DNA of 64,000 nt, taken from contig NW_019211457.1 of assembly GCF_002443255.2 (NCBI RefSeq), positions 13,925,353 through 13,989,352 on the forward strand. Direction: 5' to 3'. This DNA is from Varroa destructor (lineage: Eukaryota; Arthropoda; Arachnida; Mesostigmata; Varroidae). The translations under genes were made by a program, and so were the position numbers. The first letter of the stretch is position 1. Each line of letters opens with the position of its first letter. Of this stretch, positions 1-11,953 are shown in pieces. Under the pieces are notes generated by a model. It was not told the DNA's origin and searched no databases. It was given only the letters and a program-made list of their open reading frames with translations.

Positions 1-1039
1 CCTTAAATTCCTAAAACGGTATATATTTGGGAAATTAGTTTCGGTGGATTAACTTGTAGGAATCCGCTCTGGATCAGAGAAAGTGCGGATGTAGCGTACA
101 AATGACACAGTATGTTTATATAAATTGTATAAAATTAATATATAATGCTGTTTCGATAATAAAAACAATAATACAACGACCGCTCAAAACCAACTAATTC
201 TCACAGATTTATAGTTGTCTTTGTCTGTAGCAAAACCCATAAAACGAAGCTCCTAAATTGAGGACATTCGTCTGCGGCAATTTACCGATCACTACTTATA
301 GAGATGTTATTATGACCGTCACGGTTTTCCATGTCAGCTGAATGCAAAGAAAATGTGTCAGTTCATGAAAAGTCGGGACGCGAACACGGTAACCCTAAAA
401 AGAACGCTGTAACACGCCTGACAAAACGTTAAGGGACTAATTACGGACAACATCAATTCCAGTTCATAGTGCATCCGCTTAAGCCAGTCTTCATTGTACG
501 ACCGGTCTTGGAGGGCGCCAGAAGTCCACTGGGACACACGTGCGAGGGATTTAACTGGCCAAAGTATATCCCCCCACGGACTATATAGGGACATAACTTG
601 CGAAACCCATATTCAGATGTTTAGAAGCGCGTCTGTGATCATCAGGCTGAAAAGGCTGACCATGAAAACGAACTTAGCCTCGGCTACAGAATTTGGTCTT
701 GAGAATATAATTGGTGTTTAAAGCGTTTCCGGAGCCTTTGAGTCAGTGTGACTAAAATTAGAACAAGATAAAGAAAACGTCTAAGGTGACGTCAAATGAT
801 AGGGACTCTGGTGCTCACTACGTGATCAATTAGCATATTTGAAAGACAAGATCGGCTGACCGAAACTACGATAAATTTTCCATTCTCATGGTTCATCGCT
901 ATTTCATAAATAACATCTATTGATTCGGGGTTAAGCTGCGCGTATCTGCCGTAAAGCTACATACAGAATATAAGCGCCTGCGGACATTGATTGCCCAATC
1001 TGTTTGACGCTTATTTTTTTCCAGAAGGACAACATAGCA

Positions 1040-1062
1040 TACGGTGACGTAAAATAGGAAAC
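1040..1062 (+). repeat. Dispersed repeat with TGACGTAA core, copy 1
   Basis: TACGGTGACGTAAAA is shared exactly with 3719-3733. After a one-base indel the next bases AGGAAACA also match. In the 13 bases covering the CATAG/TATAG block upstream, all the differences are transitions (C/T or A/G), as expected for two copies of one ancestral sequence that have decayed. On the minus strand one frame of this segment reads FTSPYAML against FTSPYTIL in the other copy. That hints at a former coding repeat, but the segment is too short to identify. Confidence 0.5.
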
Positions 1063-3718
1063 ATCTTATTCTGTGATCATGGAAGAGGACTGATCGATTA
1101 TTAGTTCTCGTGAAAGTTCACCATCGGCAAACGTTAAACGCTGTGTGTGATAGGTACGCTTGAATTTGCTCTTTGTGCTGCCTAGCACGCTATAGACTTA
1201 TAGAGTCGATAGTCGACGCACCTGGGCCGCCAAACGTTAAAGAGAGTAAAAAATACAAACAGTGATCACTGTTTCTGCATTTATGAACGTAATCGACTAC
1301 CTCTGATTGAAACTGCAGAATCACCGGAGGCGCTTTTAGGGCGGAAAACAGTTTAAGTTCATGACTAAACGCTAGGCAAAATGATGCGGCCAAAGTTATA
1401 CGAAAAAAAAACTGCGGCTGACTTAATGATAATAATACAAACTACGCGTGATTTTCTATTACCACTCTATATCTTGGGTGAAGCCGAAGCAGGCAACGGT
1501 CAACCAGGAACAGCCTGTCGATATTCCGTTGCCAATATGAATTGCCAGATGAGACCTCAGTATGGATTACTCGCAAGCTGCCAGTGTGATATAGAGGAAA
1601 TACGAGGCAATCGCAGGTAACGACGAAACTCTACGGAGATGGAAGCGTTAACAAGACAGATACCGGACCCAAAAAATTCACAGAAATTATGGAAATACTT
1701 ATCACTTAATTTATTAAATTGACGAACGTATCTCGGGAGTGCTTCATTAAGATGTTCGAATTAAACCCTTTTGTATTAGCGCACAGAAGCCTTAAAAGCT
1801 GACATTGAGCTGCGGCACCCCTAACGTAACGGTCCATGCGATTATTCTTTATATGCTATTTATCATTCACGTTTTCTAGTAACAATACTAAATCTGCGCC
1901 ACTTAATGGACGCCCTTTACTAATTGCAAATAAATTCAATACGTATATGTGAATAGAAGCTAATTTTACCAGTTACCTTTGATGATACGTACCGCTCTAT
2001 GAAGAGATTCCTATTACCCCTTTTGTCCACGCGCTCGCATTAGTGGAACAGGATCAGACCATTGTGCTCTCCTCCAAGCCTAGAATCGTCATAGAACAGT
2101 TCTGATACAGCTTCAGGAATATCAAACCACTAAGTAGCGGGTAGTTCAACGGGACAGAGTTCTTGCCTTATGGATCCGCAAATATTTGAACATGACTAGT
2201 ACCGGAAAATGACTGCTTTTCGAAATTTCACTACGAATCCGCAACTATTTTCACAGGGTTGTTAACAGGGGAGACACATACCTAAGCTTGATTAAGACAT
2301 CCGTCTGTTTTATCGGTTGCTAACAACAGTAAGCGCACTTGCGTCCAACATCTATATGTACATCCATCATGTTCTGGGTACCGCTTGACTCGTACATTGC
2401 CTGCATTCAGTTGTCTCTAGGCTATCGGGTAGGATGTATACCGTAAAGTCTATCATAACATCCAATCAGGAGTACTGAAGTGTGTATCGTAAATCGGGCA
2501 CACTGCCTTTAAGCTTCCAAGATAATGAATACGACTAACATCGAGACATTGTAAAAACTAGAAGCGCTCTATTAAACATCAAAGTGTCACTTCGGTTAAA
2601 GAAAAAGAGCCTTCGAGCGTTATATTAGCATAGATTCCTGTCAGTAAACTACAAAAAAAAATAGTAAAGTGATTTTACCGCACAGTTCAGAGCCAGTGAG
2701 GAAAGCCATAGACATTGCTCGCTAAAGTCGAAGACCTCGTCTGAGCAACGGCTAGATGAATCGCATCGAAGTAGTCGGGCACGCATACTGCATGCAATAA
2801 CTAAATAAACATCTCAAACGTTCTTGCTGCTTCTAGAGCAAGGTTAGCGGCAAGGTCGCGGTAGAATATATTACTCATTGAAGTTGTGTTATCGTTCTTA
2901 TAATGAAACCACTGCCCATAAAAGAGTTAACTGTAAAGTGAAGCAGGCCAACGCATATCATGGCGTTATGATGTTTGTAGAATCGCAATTTCAGTTTATT
3001 TAAGAGGTTGAACTCGAAAAAAGTGTAGGCAAGATTTTTTTCGTGGTACATTCAGGCTCCTATACTGTGCGTAGCATCAAAGAAGCTGCACTGCGCCATA
3101 GGTCTATCGGGACGCGTGGCTTTGTTTCACCGCCAAAAACCATTTCGAGAGACGTCGACGATTGCAAGCTGCCATTATCGGTCACGAAAGTCATACGTAG
3201 ACGCTTGGAAGCATGCGCCAGCTCATCTGCTTGCCGGAGGCGGGAGCTTCTGAACCAACATCTGCGATTTGATAACGGTCAGCGGAGGCACCTAGTTGCG
3301 AGAATTGTGTGTAGGAAAAGATCTGATTATTAGGCTTGAGCACGAACTCGGGGACGCAGTCTACAGAACAGTGAATCTAGGAAAGGCAGTAGACAAAGAG
3401 CGACCGTTGAGCACAATCGTTAAGGTCCCGGATATCATCTGGAATCCCGATGTTCACAAGATTGATGCATCGGCGTATTTGAAATGACAAATATTGCTCG
3501 AACCGAATGAACATCTCGACTGTCGGGGTTCCGGGGATCCGTTCTCCTAGCAGCATTAGAAGCGCTGATCTTCTACCGCTGAAGAGTAATCACATGCTTT
3601 TCGGGCAGAAACCGTCACAAGCTCTACAGAATCGTAAAGATGATGGCAGTGGACCTTCACCTCTGAGAAATACGCGGGCCATTGGTCAGTGAAATTTTTA
3701 AGCACGCCCAGTATAGTG

Positions 3719-3742
3719 TACGGTGACGTAAAACCAGGAAAC
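3719..3742 (+). repeat. Dispersed repeat with TGACGTAA core, copy 2
   Basis: Partner of the segment at 1040. It lies inside a 62-codon minus-strand open frame (3556-3744). TGACGTAA also resembles a bZIP (CREB/ATF) half-site arrangement, but nothing else here suggests a promoter. Confidence 0.5.
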
Positions 3743-5979
3743 ACTGTGTTTCAAGCCGTCGGCAACATATTTTTCTATTAGTTTCAGCCCGGATTGTATT
3801 ATAGGCAAACAGGACACGCTGCTCGTACTTGATAAATACTGTTCCCTGGCGTCCAGAGTTACGCTAGCAGTATCATAGGGACTCGAGGTTCGACATGTGG
3901 TCATTTGTATTATATTAAATTAAGAAGTAGGATGATTCAGAAAAGGTTTGGCCGCACTAAGGTTAAGGGCAAGCTAAAACTCGAAATATGACGTTCTTAA
4001 TCAGGGCAATATATCGAGCTGATAAACCGATTTTTTTTCGGACCGCGACCAAACATCCCAATTCCCTAAATATTCAAGTCCCTTTTCTCCTAATGCCCAA
4101 AGTGTTTTAAGCCGGATACAGTGATTAGAATATGAACTTCTATTTGGTTAATAATGTATCTGCTAGTGTGTACAGCGCTCCTGGATATATCGATTCGGCC
4201 GTTGTCTGCCGGTCACAGGACCAGATGCCAGGGAAAAGGATGCTACACTGGACCCGTTCGAGAAAAATACATTTTTGATAACATGAGGTCTATGCGTGAG
4301 TGTTGACTTTCTATTGGTGCTAGCTGAATCTCGATGCAAGTAAACATACTTGGCATTATCTTGTGTTAGGGTACGCCAAGAAAATAACGTTTCGGTATAA
4401 CAGTAAAATCCTAAAGTGTCGTAAGTGCGCCGATTAAAATGGACTCTTAACTCAACGCTACGGCAAATAACAGGACAAACTTATGTAAATTTAAAGTCCA
4501 GTGCTGCCCCATACACTGTTGGACCCGTTAGGCAGGATAGAAAATTATATAACGTTAGCCTTCTCCACTCTAATGAACATATAGGTTAACCGCTTGGGGA
4601 ATCCTCCACCCTATGCTGGGCCGCTTCGAATGACCCACCGAACATATTAACTAGCCCTCTTAGATCCCAAAACTCTCGTTTCATTTAAATGTTAGGACTA
4701 AAGACGACTTGCTGCTTTTGGCCTTTTTTTTTAGCCACGTGACGTGATAGGGCAGGCTTTGCAATCGCCGTTAAGGCATCTCTCTACGTGCGTATGCATG
4801 CATATAGTGCTAAGAATATTATACAATCTTTCGAAATTATTCTATACATATTGTGGATATACGCACGCTGTACAATGTGAAATTTTGCTTCTGAATTCTA
4901 ACATACCCACATTATGTATAGACATGGTACACACATACGCACGCCCTTAACAGAGTGTACATTTTATGAGACAAACCCTATTTTTACAGAACCAGTTATG
5001 ATATGTGGGTTGAAATTGGCCTTATTGCTAATAGCAGCTTAAGGTTCGTATCAAAATTCGGTACCATAATGACACAGGCATTTTATCAATATACTTCTAT
5101 GAGAAATAACCTATTTTTGCATGCTAATGCTTAAAAAGTGCACATAGTATTAGGAAATCAATGATACCATGCATACTGCAGGAAGGGTGCGGTAGAAAAT
5201 TAGGTTTAGAATTCCAACTCTTTTGGGTCGTGTAATCAAAAAGGCTAGTAAAATTTGACGTTACCTATTTTTCTTTAGAAGATCGTTACTGTTACATGCT
5301 GTAATAATGCGGAGTAACCCTGAATCAAAGCAATCTGATTAGCAACTCCGCTTCGATGACAGTCACTACGACACCTATAATAATATGTGATCTATTTAAT
5401 GTTTAAGCTAGCACATATTACTCGCGAAATGCTAGAATGTGATATTAAATTAATCGGGAAATTTTTAGTACACTTTAAATGTTGCTAACTTTTATAATAC
5501 ATTGATGTTCTTGTTGAAATTATTTTTTGGGCTTTTGGCGATCTAGCCCCAACACCATTAGGACAGCACACGAACCTTTCGCCCAGTCGAAGGTGCATCC
5601 ATAGAGATGATCTCCTTGTGGACCTAAGTGTCAAACTTCTGCTTCTCATTCCGAATGTATTGTTGCCCTCTACGCCACTGCATGTAGATCTAAACAGATG
5701 TAATCCAGTGAAGCACTATGTGGATCAAAAGCGGGGCTAAAATTAACTTTCCGGACACCGTAAACGAATCTAAGCACAAATAGATGTGCTCCACGGCGGA
5801 CTATCTGGGCTAATCTGTGTTGTTTACGTCCAATGGGTAACCGTAAGAAAATCACGTTCTGTATGATATCGTATGGCCGAGAGGTCTTCTGGAGAACACA
5901 TGCTGTTTATGGTATGAAACTGTGCTTGATACTATCGGAGCGCTGCTGCGATTGGTGCTGATAAATAACAGGTTGCGCC

Positions 5980-5995
5980 ATATATATATATATAT
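5980..5995. repeat. (AT)8 microsatellite
   Basis: Uninterrupted dinucleotide tract of 16 bases between GCC and GTCGCGCG. Confidence 0.97.
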
Positions 5996-8900
5996 GTCGC
6001 GCGACCTTCTCGCCTTTTTACTATTCCGAGGTCAAGTGGAACAACATCAATCGATAACGTGTAGGACACAGAACGTCTTTTCAAGACTCACTTTGACTAT
6101 TGGGATCCAGTGACGGTAAGTCAATGGATGTAGGCTCAGCTACAAATCTTCTATGTGGCAATATAGAGCAGATAGTCCAAATTGAAAATTTGAGTACGTG
6201 ACAGCAGGTAGCACAATGGAAATGCTGTAGGTCGAGGCATGTGTTGGGAGGTGTTGATGAAGGAACGAGGAACGTTACTGCGAATAATTTAAGAGGATTC
6301 TCAGTGAAGTACGCATCGCTTCACTACCTGACCAACCACGATTTACAAGAAACAAGGATGTACAGCATGTAGCTACTTGCAAAGTATGTGTGACCAAATA
6401 GACGTTTCGTTCGTTTGCGAAACCCTCCTTTTAAGAACTTTCCATGGACACGAAAGATACCCCCGGTGCAGACGATTAACAGCTTAATCTTGGTGTCGTT
6501 ACACCGTAACACGGTTCACCGCATCAGGAGGTTTGTCTGGTGTAATACTTGATGCTACTATTTTCGTTTCGGATGCGACCTCTGTCGTTTTTTCGGGACG
6601 TGCGTGATGATGCAGGGGTCTACGTTTTCGATATTCGATTCCTCGAGGAAAATCGAATGAAATGTAATTTCGATCCATAGAAGCCAAGGTAAGATACGTT
6701 AGGTGGCAGCACGTATGCTGAATAAATGCTGAAAAATAAACGTGGGCCTTTACGAGGTAATTCCAGCAGAGCGCCCGTCTACTACACGCAGTATTGACCT
6801 ACCGATCCTTTCTGCGCGGACGTTTTTAAAGAGAAACTACGGTATGCTGAACTGCAACCGGGGAATACTACGTGCCGCCGGCCGGACAGAATGGCAATGA
6901 ATATCGGTGATCTTCGCGTGGGATACATTGCTCAATCAACTAACACCGAAGCGATTTATCCTGCAAGTGTACTACTAACAAGATCGTCCGGAAGTGTTCT
7001 CAGCTTGATACAAAAGCCACCGTATCTATATGCTACTCGCCTGTACGCCCAGTGTGTACTTCTTCATGTACGGAATCCCCGTAAGTTAATGCTAAAGTTT
7101 GCTAAGGTGATCGCTAAACAGGGGGCAGCACAGCAAGTCGTTGTACGGTAATATGTTATACCTATAAAGGCGGCATGGACCAGCTAACAGGTCCAATATA
7201 GGCCAGAGATGAACGACCGATTAAACTGGATTCAGCGTTTAATCTAGGAATAAGAATTGTAATAAACACACCGCTAAGGTGGCTTGTGAAGCGGACCTGC
7301 GAGATCTGCCTGAGAATGGCTTCGTCTACGCCCACTTATCGCGTATGAGGCCAAAGCGAACGCTTTCATGCATTCATCTTAGACTACTGGATATCTTAGA
7401 CACATTCGACTGAACTGACCTATTTTTGGCTTTCGCCGCCGGCACCGCTACCTGTCAAGCACGTATGGCCCGCGCCATCTGTACGGCCAGAGTCGTTCTA
7501 GCCTTTGTCTCGTTCCGAACGCGGGTCGATCTCGGAGCAGTTTACGTCGACCATGACGCTGCAGAGTGAACTGTATACGTGAGTCGGTCATAGGATTGAT
7601 ATGGCTTTTCAGTCTGATCAGCTAAAAGGGGAAGAGGAAACTTTGTCAATTTAGAGCAAATGCTGTAGAAAAGTCAGGTCTGCATAGCCTTTTGTACGTG
7701 TACCAACTTTGCGTGCCAAGGAACAAACATACCCGATTTTGTTGTTGAAATATTGTTAGACTTCGTTGAGAGACTCGAAATAAGTGCTTCGAGCTTTGAG
7801 TCGAGTTCTATTGTTAGCAAGCATCGCTTTAGACGGTTGGCCTTTTCGACCACGGAAGAGTGTGCATACGCCCGGTTTTGGATTTAGTGACCCTTAGTTT
7901 TGGTAGACAGGTACATTACTATTGTGGCATAATAATAGGAACAGGTTTATTTTTTTAATCTGTAACTGTGTATGGTACCTTGTAAGTTGTGGTTTTACCG
8001 AGAGTAGTTAGTGTAGAATAAAATCAGCTAGGAAAAAACGGGGTCAGTTCTCGGCGTAAGCTCTTTTCCGTTCGATCGCTAAACGCCTGCTTGATTTAAT
8101 ATATTTTAATACCATATTTTACTACTGCATACATATACGTATATACTTTGCGGGTAAATCATCGAAATTCAGTATTGTTGAGCAGTACCGTAGGAAGATC
8201 CAATCAACACATGTTAACAAAATTAGAAGTTAAGTTATGAGAATTCAAGATTGTGCTCGAGCAACGGGATTCAAAGCAGTACGATACAAATCCAGGTGCA
8301 AGCAAAAGTTCCTGGCGAACTGGCGACTTATTCTATGACTTAAAAATAACAAGGCAAAGTGGAAAGACAAATTTTGTTTGTATTTTACACAAAAAGTGTG
8401 CACTTAGATTACACATGTAAACTTAGTGAATTCATCGTAGTGCATTGTGATTGGTTTAGTATTGTTAAAGCCAAACTATTGATGAAAATAGCTCAAGTGG
8501 CCTTTAGTCTCTTGTGCCTAATTTAGTCAGCAAAGCGTTAATGAACCTACGAAATGTATCAGGATAAAATTGGCCGTCAGAGCAAGGTGCTATTCAGTTA
8601 TTTGAAATAAAAAGTACCTCTTCGGCCAGACCGCACTTCGTATGTGTTTAACACATGCGGGATAGTTAGCAACTAGAAAATTTCGACTATCCCGAAGAAT
8701 CGGATGTTTGTTTTTAGAGTTTGCAGTTATCTTCGAGGAACCTCTCATTCCTACAAAAAGTCTTCACCGCGTTCCGGAGGACCTGTAGTTTCTTCAAATC
8801 AGAGCAGTTTCTACAAAGCCGAATTCTAGCCTCGAGAAGCCGTTGTGCAAATATCTTCAGGGGATAAAAGAAACACTTACGGGTTTTAGTGCTTGCCAAC

Positions 8901-10482
8901 GATCGTTGCACTGCGCCTTGAATATTGCGGACGCGAACGGAACTTTTACGACGAACCCGTTGATGGAGTAACGAAATTTTGGAATACTCAAAAAATTGTC
9001 AGTAATGCAATTTTACCAAATCTATCTACATAATATTCGTAACTAATCTGCTTACGGTTAGTATATTATATTTTAGAATTTATCAAGTGTAAGCGTTTGA
9101 TGCAATAGAACTGGTCCGGATACCGATAATAACTTCTCCGTAAAATCCTTTTCCTAATTTGACAGGAATATTGTGTAGGTAGTAGTTGATTTTTCCTAAA
9201 GGATCGATTCAAAAATTTCTGGTGCTTCACAGCAGTTAAGTTACGCTCAGACTCAAGTTACATACATATATTTTATGTAAAGGGTGACTGGCTAAGGTAC
9301 CATTATTCCGATATAATTAATCGCTTAATGCGACCTCGACAGTTGACAAAACGGAAAGACAAAGAAATTCATGTCGGAATATTGTGTAATTGTATAAGAC
9401 GTTCGGAACAGAAAATTATATAAAACATTAGTTCTAGTTGGAAGCGTTTTAGGCAGGTATTCCTTGTGTTATGTTTCAAGTATCTAAAATGGTTGAATTC
9501 GCTAGTAAAGTCAGTGAAGGCTTTCGAACAATATGGCGATTCCAATTAGGTACTGTAGTGTCTAAATAGCAGCCGAAACATGCAGAATTTGTTCACCTCA
9601 GCAGATGCGACAGGACGTCAAGTCCGCGGACGGCCTGCGTATCGGACGATCGATGCTTGAACGAACGCCCTGGCTACCGCGCGTGAAGTCAGCGCAGTCC
9701 TCTATAGTCAAGTTTCGGCAATCAAGCGAGATATTTTTCCTGCTTCTACGAGCGGGGCCGCCCTTTGCGGAGCAATTCAGCAGTAGCCTAATCAAATCTG
9801 TGAGGACTATAAAACAATAACCGCAGGAATGCCCCTACTGAGAGGTAAACGCAGACATAAAATACAATGATTATCCTCCAAATAAGCAAATGCAAAGTCA
9901 AGCTATTTTACACTTGACCTGCATCATTATGGTGACACTCGTTTGTAGCTCGCCGAAATGACTACAATTGCCAGCAGCAAAAGGTTTCACTTAACTTTAT
10001 CGACAGCAAACGAACTTATTGAGTTATGTGAAGTTAAAACGACAATTATTGTTTATCCTCAAGCAAATATTAACTGAGCAAAACCATCTAGACACATCAT
10101 GTAAACAGGCCTTACAGCAGAGTGAATCTGGGTAAATGTCCTCTTTTGAAATCACTGGCGAAAAGCTATGGAATACCAATAATTTCACACGCTATTTAAA
10201 TGTTTGGTTTTAATATAATAATAGAAAGAGGGTTGCCTTTTCAACCCAACGGTAATCTATATGCACATTCTAAGTTCCAACATATGAGCCGCATAATTGT
10301 CGAAGACAATTTTAAACCAAGCCATCCTCTAATACAATGCATCGTCGACAAAAATTTCATTTTAATTAATCTTTTCACGGATGACTTCCTCCTTTTTATG
10401 TCTAGAACTTTTTCTTTACCACCGGTCAAAGTTGGTCCCATCATTATTTTTTACTACCATGTTGTTCCATTGTTATGTTCGG

Positions 10483-10758
10483 TTAAGGAGCAGACGAACT
10501 ATTGCTAACCACAGTTTCAACAAGTTCCATCAACTCTTCGGCATTCCTCCTTAGCTCATTGCGGTCTTTTTCTAGTTGAATCTCTAGTCTACCCTCGTTT
10601 GGCTTAGCAGTCGCCACTTGCCTGCAACCTTGGCTTCCCGCGGGCCAAGAAATAAAGCTCCCCACTTGAGTCATCCTGGTTAGTTCAAGTGTTCTTTCCT
10701 CCGCGTCTTTCTCTGATCCATCTAGCGACGGCTTTCCGTGCGCGCGCCTGTTTCGCCT
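10483..10758 (-). CDS. Candidate 3' terminal exon, unidentified product (weak)
   Basis: On the minus strand an acceptor-like TTATATTTTAG (ending at 10759) is followed by an open frame of about 91 codons that ends in TAA at 10485-10483. The conceptual peptide is hydrophilic. Its second half contains a highly charged segment, LEIQLEKDRNELRRNAEELM, compatible with a short coiled coil, and it ends in a Ser-rich tail. I recognise no family. The region just upstream on the same strand (10688-11950) is poor in stops in a different frame, so this could be the last exon of a gene or part of a decayed mobile element. No clear AATAAA follows the stop closely. The length is within chance, and only the coincidence of acceptor, frame and composition supports it. 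Confidence 0.25.
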   Translation of the reverse strand, partial: RRNRRAHGKPSLDGSEKDAEERTLELTRMTQVGSFISWPAGSQGCRQVATAKPNEGRLEIQLEKDRNELRRNAEELMELVETVVSNSSSAP

Positions 10759-11950
10759 CTAAAATATAACGGCCCACATCGCCATGTGCGACACGCCACA
10801 ATGGTGTCCTACCGTAGCGGTGTCTTTCCCCGGCCTCGTCAATCATATCCTGTTTTCTTTATCTTTCACGCAGAAGTTGTACAATAATACCGTCATTGAT
10901 ATCGTGCACTTTTCTATGTGGCAAGCACTAAAGGGTCATCTGAGGGACGCCGGCCAGCAGCTCAGCAATCGAGCCTGGCCAACGAGCCTTCTTGGTAGGT
11001 AGTCCATTCTTTTCTGCAGAAGGCACTCTTTCACCTATGGCGCTTCTGCAACTTTATCTCTCCGTTTGCCGTTTTCACTTTATTGAGACTGCGGAATAGA
11101 TGGCTGCCTTTCTATTGACCGTTGATATTGCAACCGGGTTTGTAACAGCAAGCGCTTTTCTCTCTTTTTTGTCAGTTACCCTGGTCTTCTCGCAATTTTT
11201 CTTCCATTCTACCATATAAACCTCCTCAGCTCGTTGCGCATCGTTTATAAGAAAGAGATGCAGCCAGGAACACGGGCAATCGTATCGATGTTTAGAACCC
11301 GAGTAGGGGCAATCGAGCCGATAGGAAGTACTCTTTTCCTCCTTTTTTTTTCTGTACGTTTCTTTCGACAAGAAGCTAGAGCACTTTTCTATGGTTGAAA
11401 GCATCTAATGCGAGCCAGAGACTGCCGAACACTAGTCAGGTTGTGCAGCGTCCCGTCCTACCATGTCTTGACTCTTTGAGAACAAAGGCCAAGCATACAT
11501 TCGGGGGCACGCGCGCGTCCACACGTTGGGAACCAGTTCAACATGTTTAGACGGTGAAGGTTTAAAGCCAGTTACGGCGACGTTACGGCAGAGGGGAACC
11601 AAACCGGAGCGAACACGCCAGATTGGCTTTAATATTGATAGCTCTTCTGCTTCTCTTCCTGGCGTCATGCGTTGTTGTTTGCTTGTAGAGCGGAAGTGAT
11701 CATTGTCAGTGTCCGCGTATTGAAACAGGGGTAGCGGACACAGAAGAAGTAGAAAACTAGCGCAGTTGCGCGCGGCCGAACCGGCGCTTGTGCGGTCCAC
11801 AACGGAAAGAAACCTCTGAATGTTTGACACACTCGAACGTCGAATCGCTACTCGAAATATTAGAAAAAAGTACTGGTGGAGATGAGTACGGGAAAGTTGA
11901 ATGGGGAAAGTAGTGGCTAAGTGGAACGATGCTTGAAAAGGTAAACGAAC
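10688..11950 (-). pseudogene. Stop-poor minus-strand frame, possible decayed coding region
   Basis: One minus-strand frame runs from just after a stop at 11951 down to a TGA at 10687-10685, about 420 codons. Only six internal stops interrupt it (near 11432, 11405, 11075, 11054, 10928 and 10859), where roughly 20-25 would be expected. The first part (11435-11950) is open for about 172 codons, the longest open stretch I found. Conceptual peptides are basic and charged towards the low-coordinate end (for example ARWPGSIAELLAGVPQ and GDVGRYILEAKQARARKAV). I match none of it to a known family, and part of the shortage of stops reflects higher GC content. Alternatives are a multi-exon gene with short introns, a fossil transposon ORF, or chance. 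Confidence 0.25.
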
Positions 11951-11953
11951 TTA

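Larger units (their letters stand above)
1..10482. other. Non-coding stretch, no recognisable genes
   Basis: Apart from the repeat pair at 1040 and 3719 and the (AT)8 at 5980, I see no recognisable feature. The longest frames with a start are 102 codons (10200-10508, plus) and 96 codons (3043-3333, plus), both within chance and without a motif I know. A locally GC-richer patch at about 7400-7600 has no long frame. Confidence 0.6.

Noticed and set aside
10688..10860. GRTPLWRVAHGDVGRYILEA as an ankyrin repeat
   Set aside because: Only a single imperfect unit, shorter than a canonical repeat, with no neighbouring units. Resemblance is probably chance.
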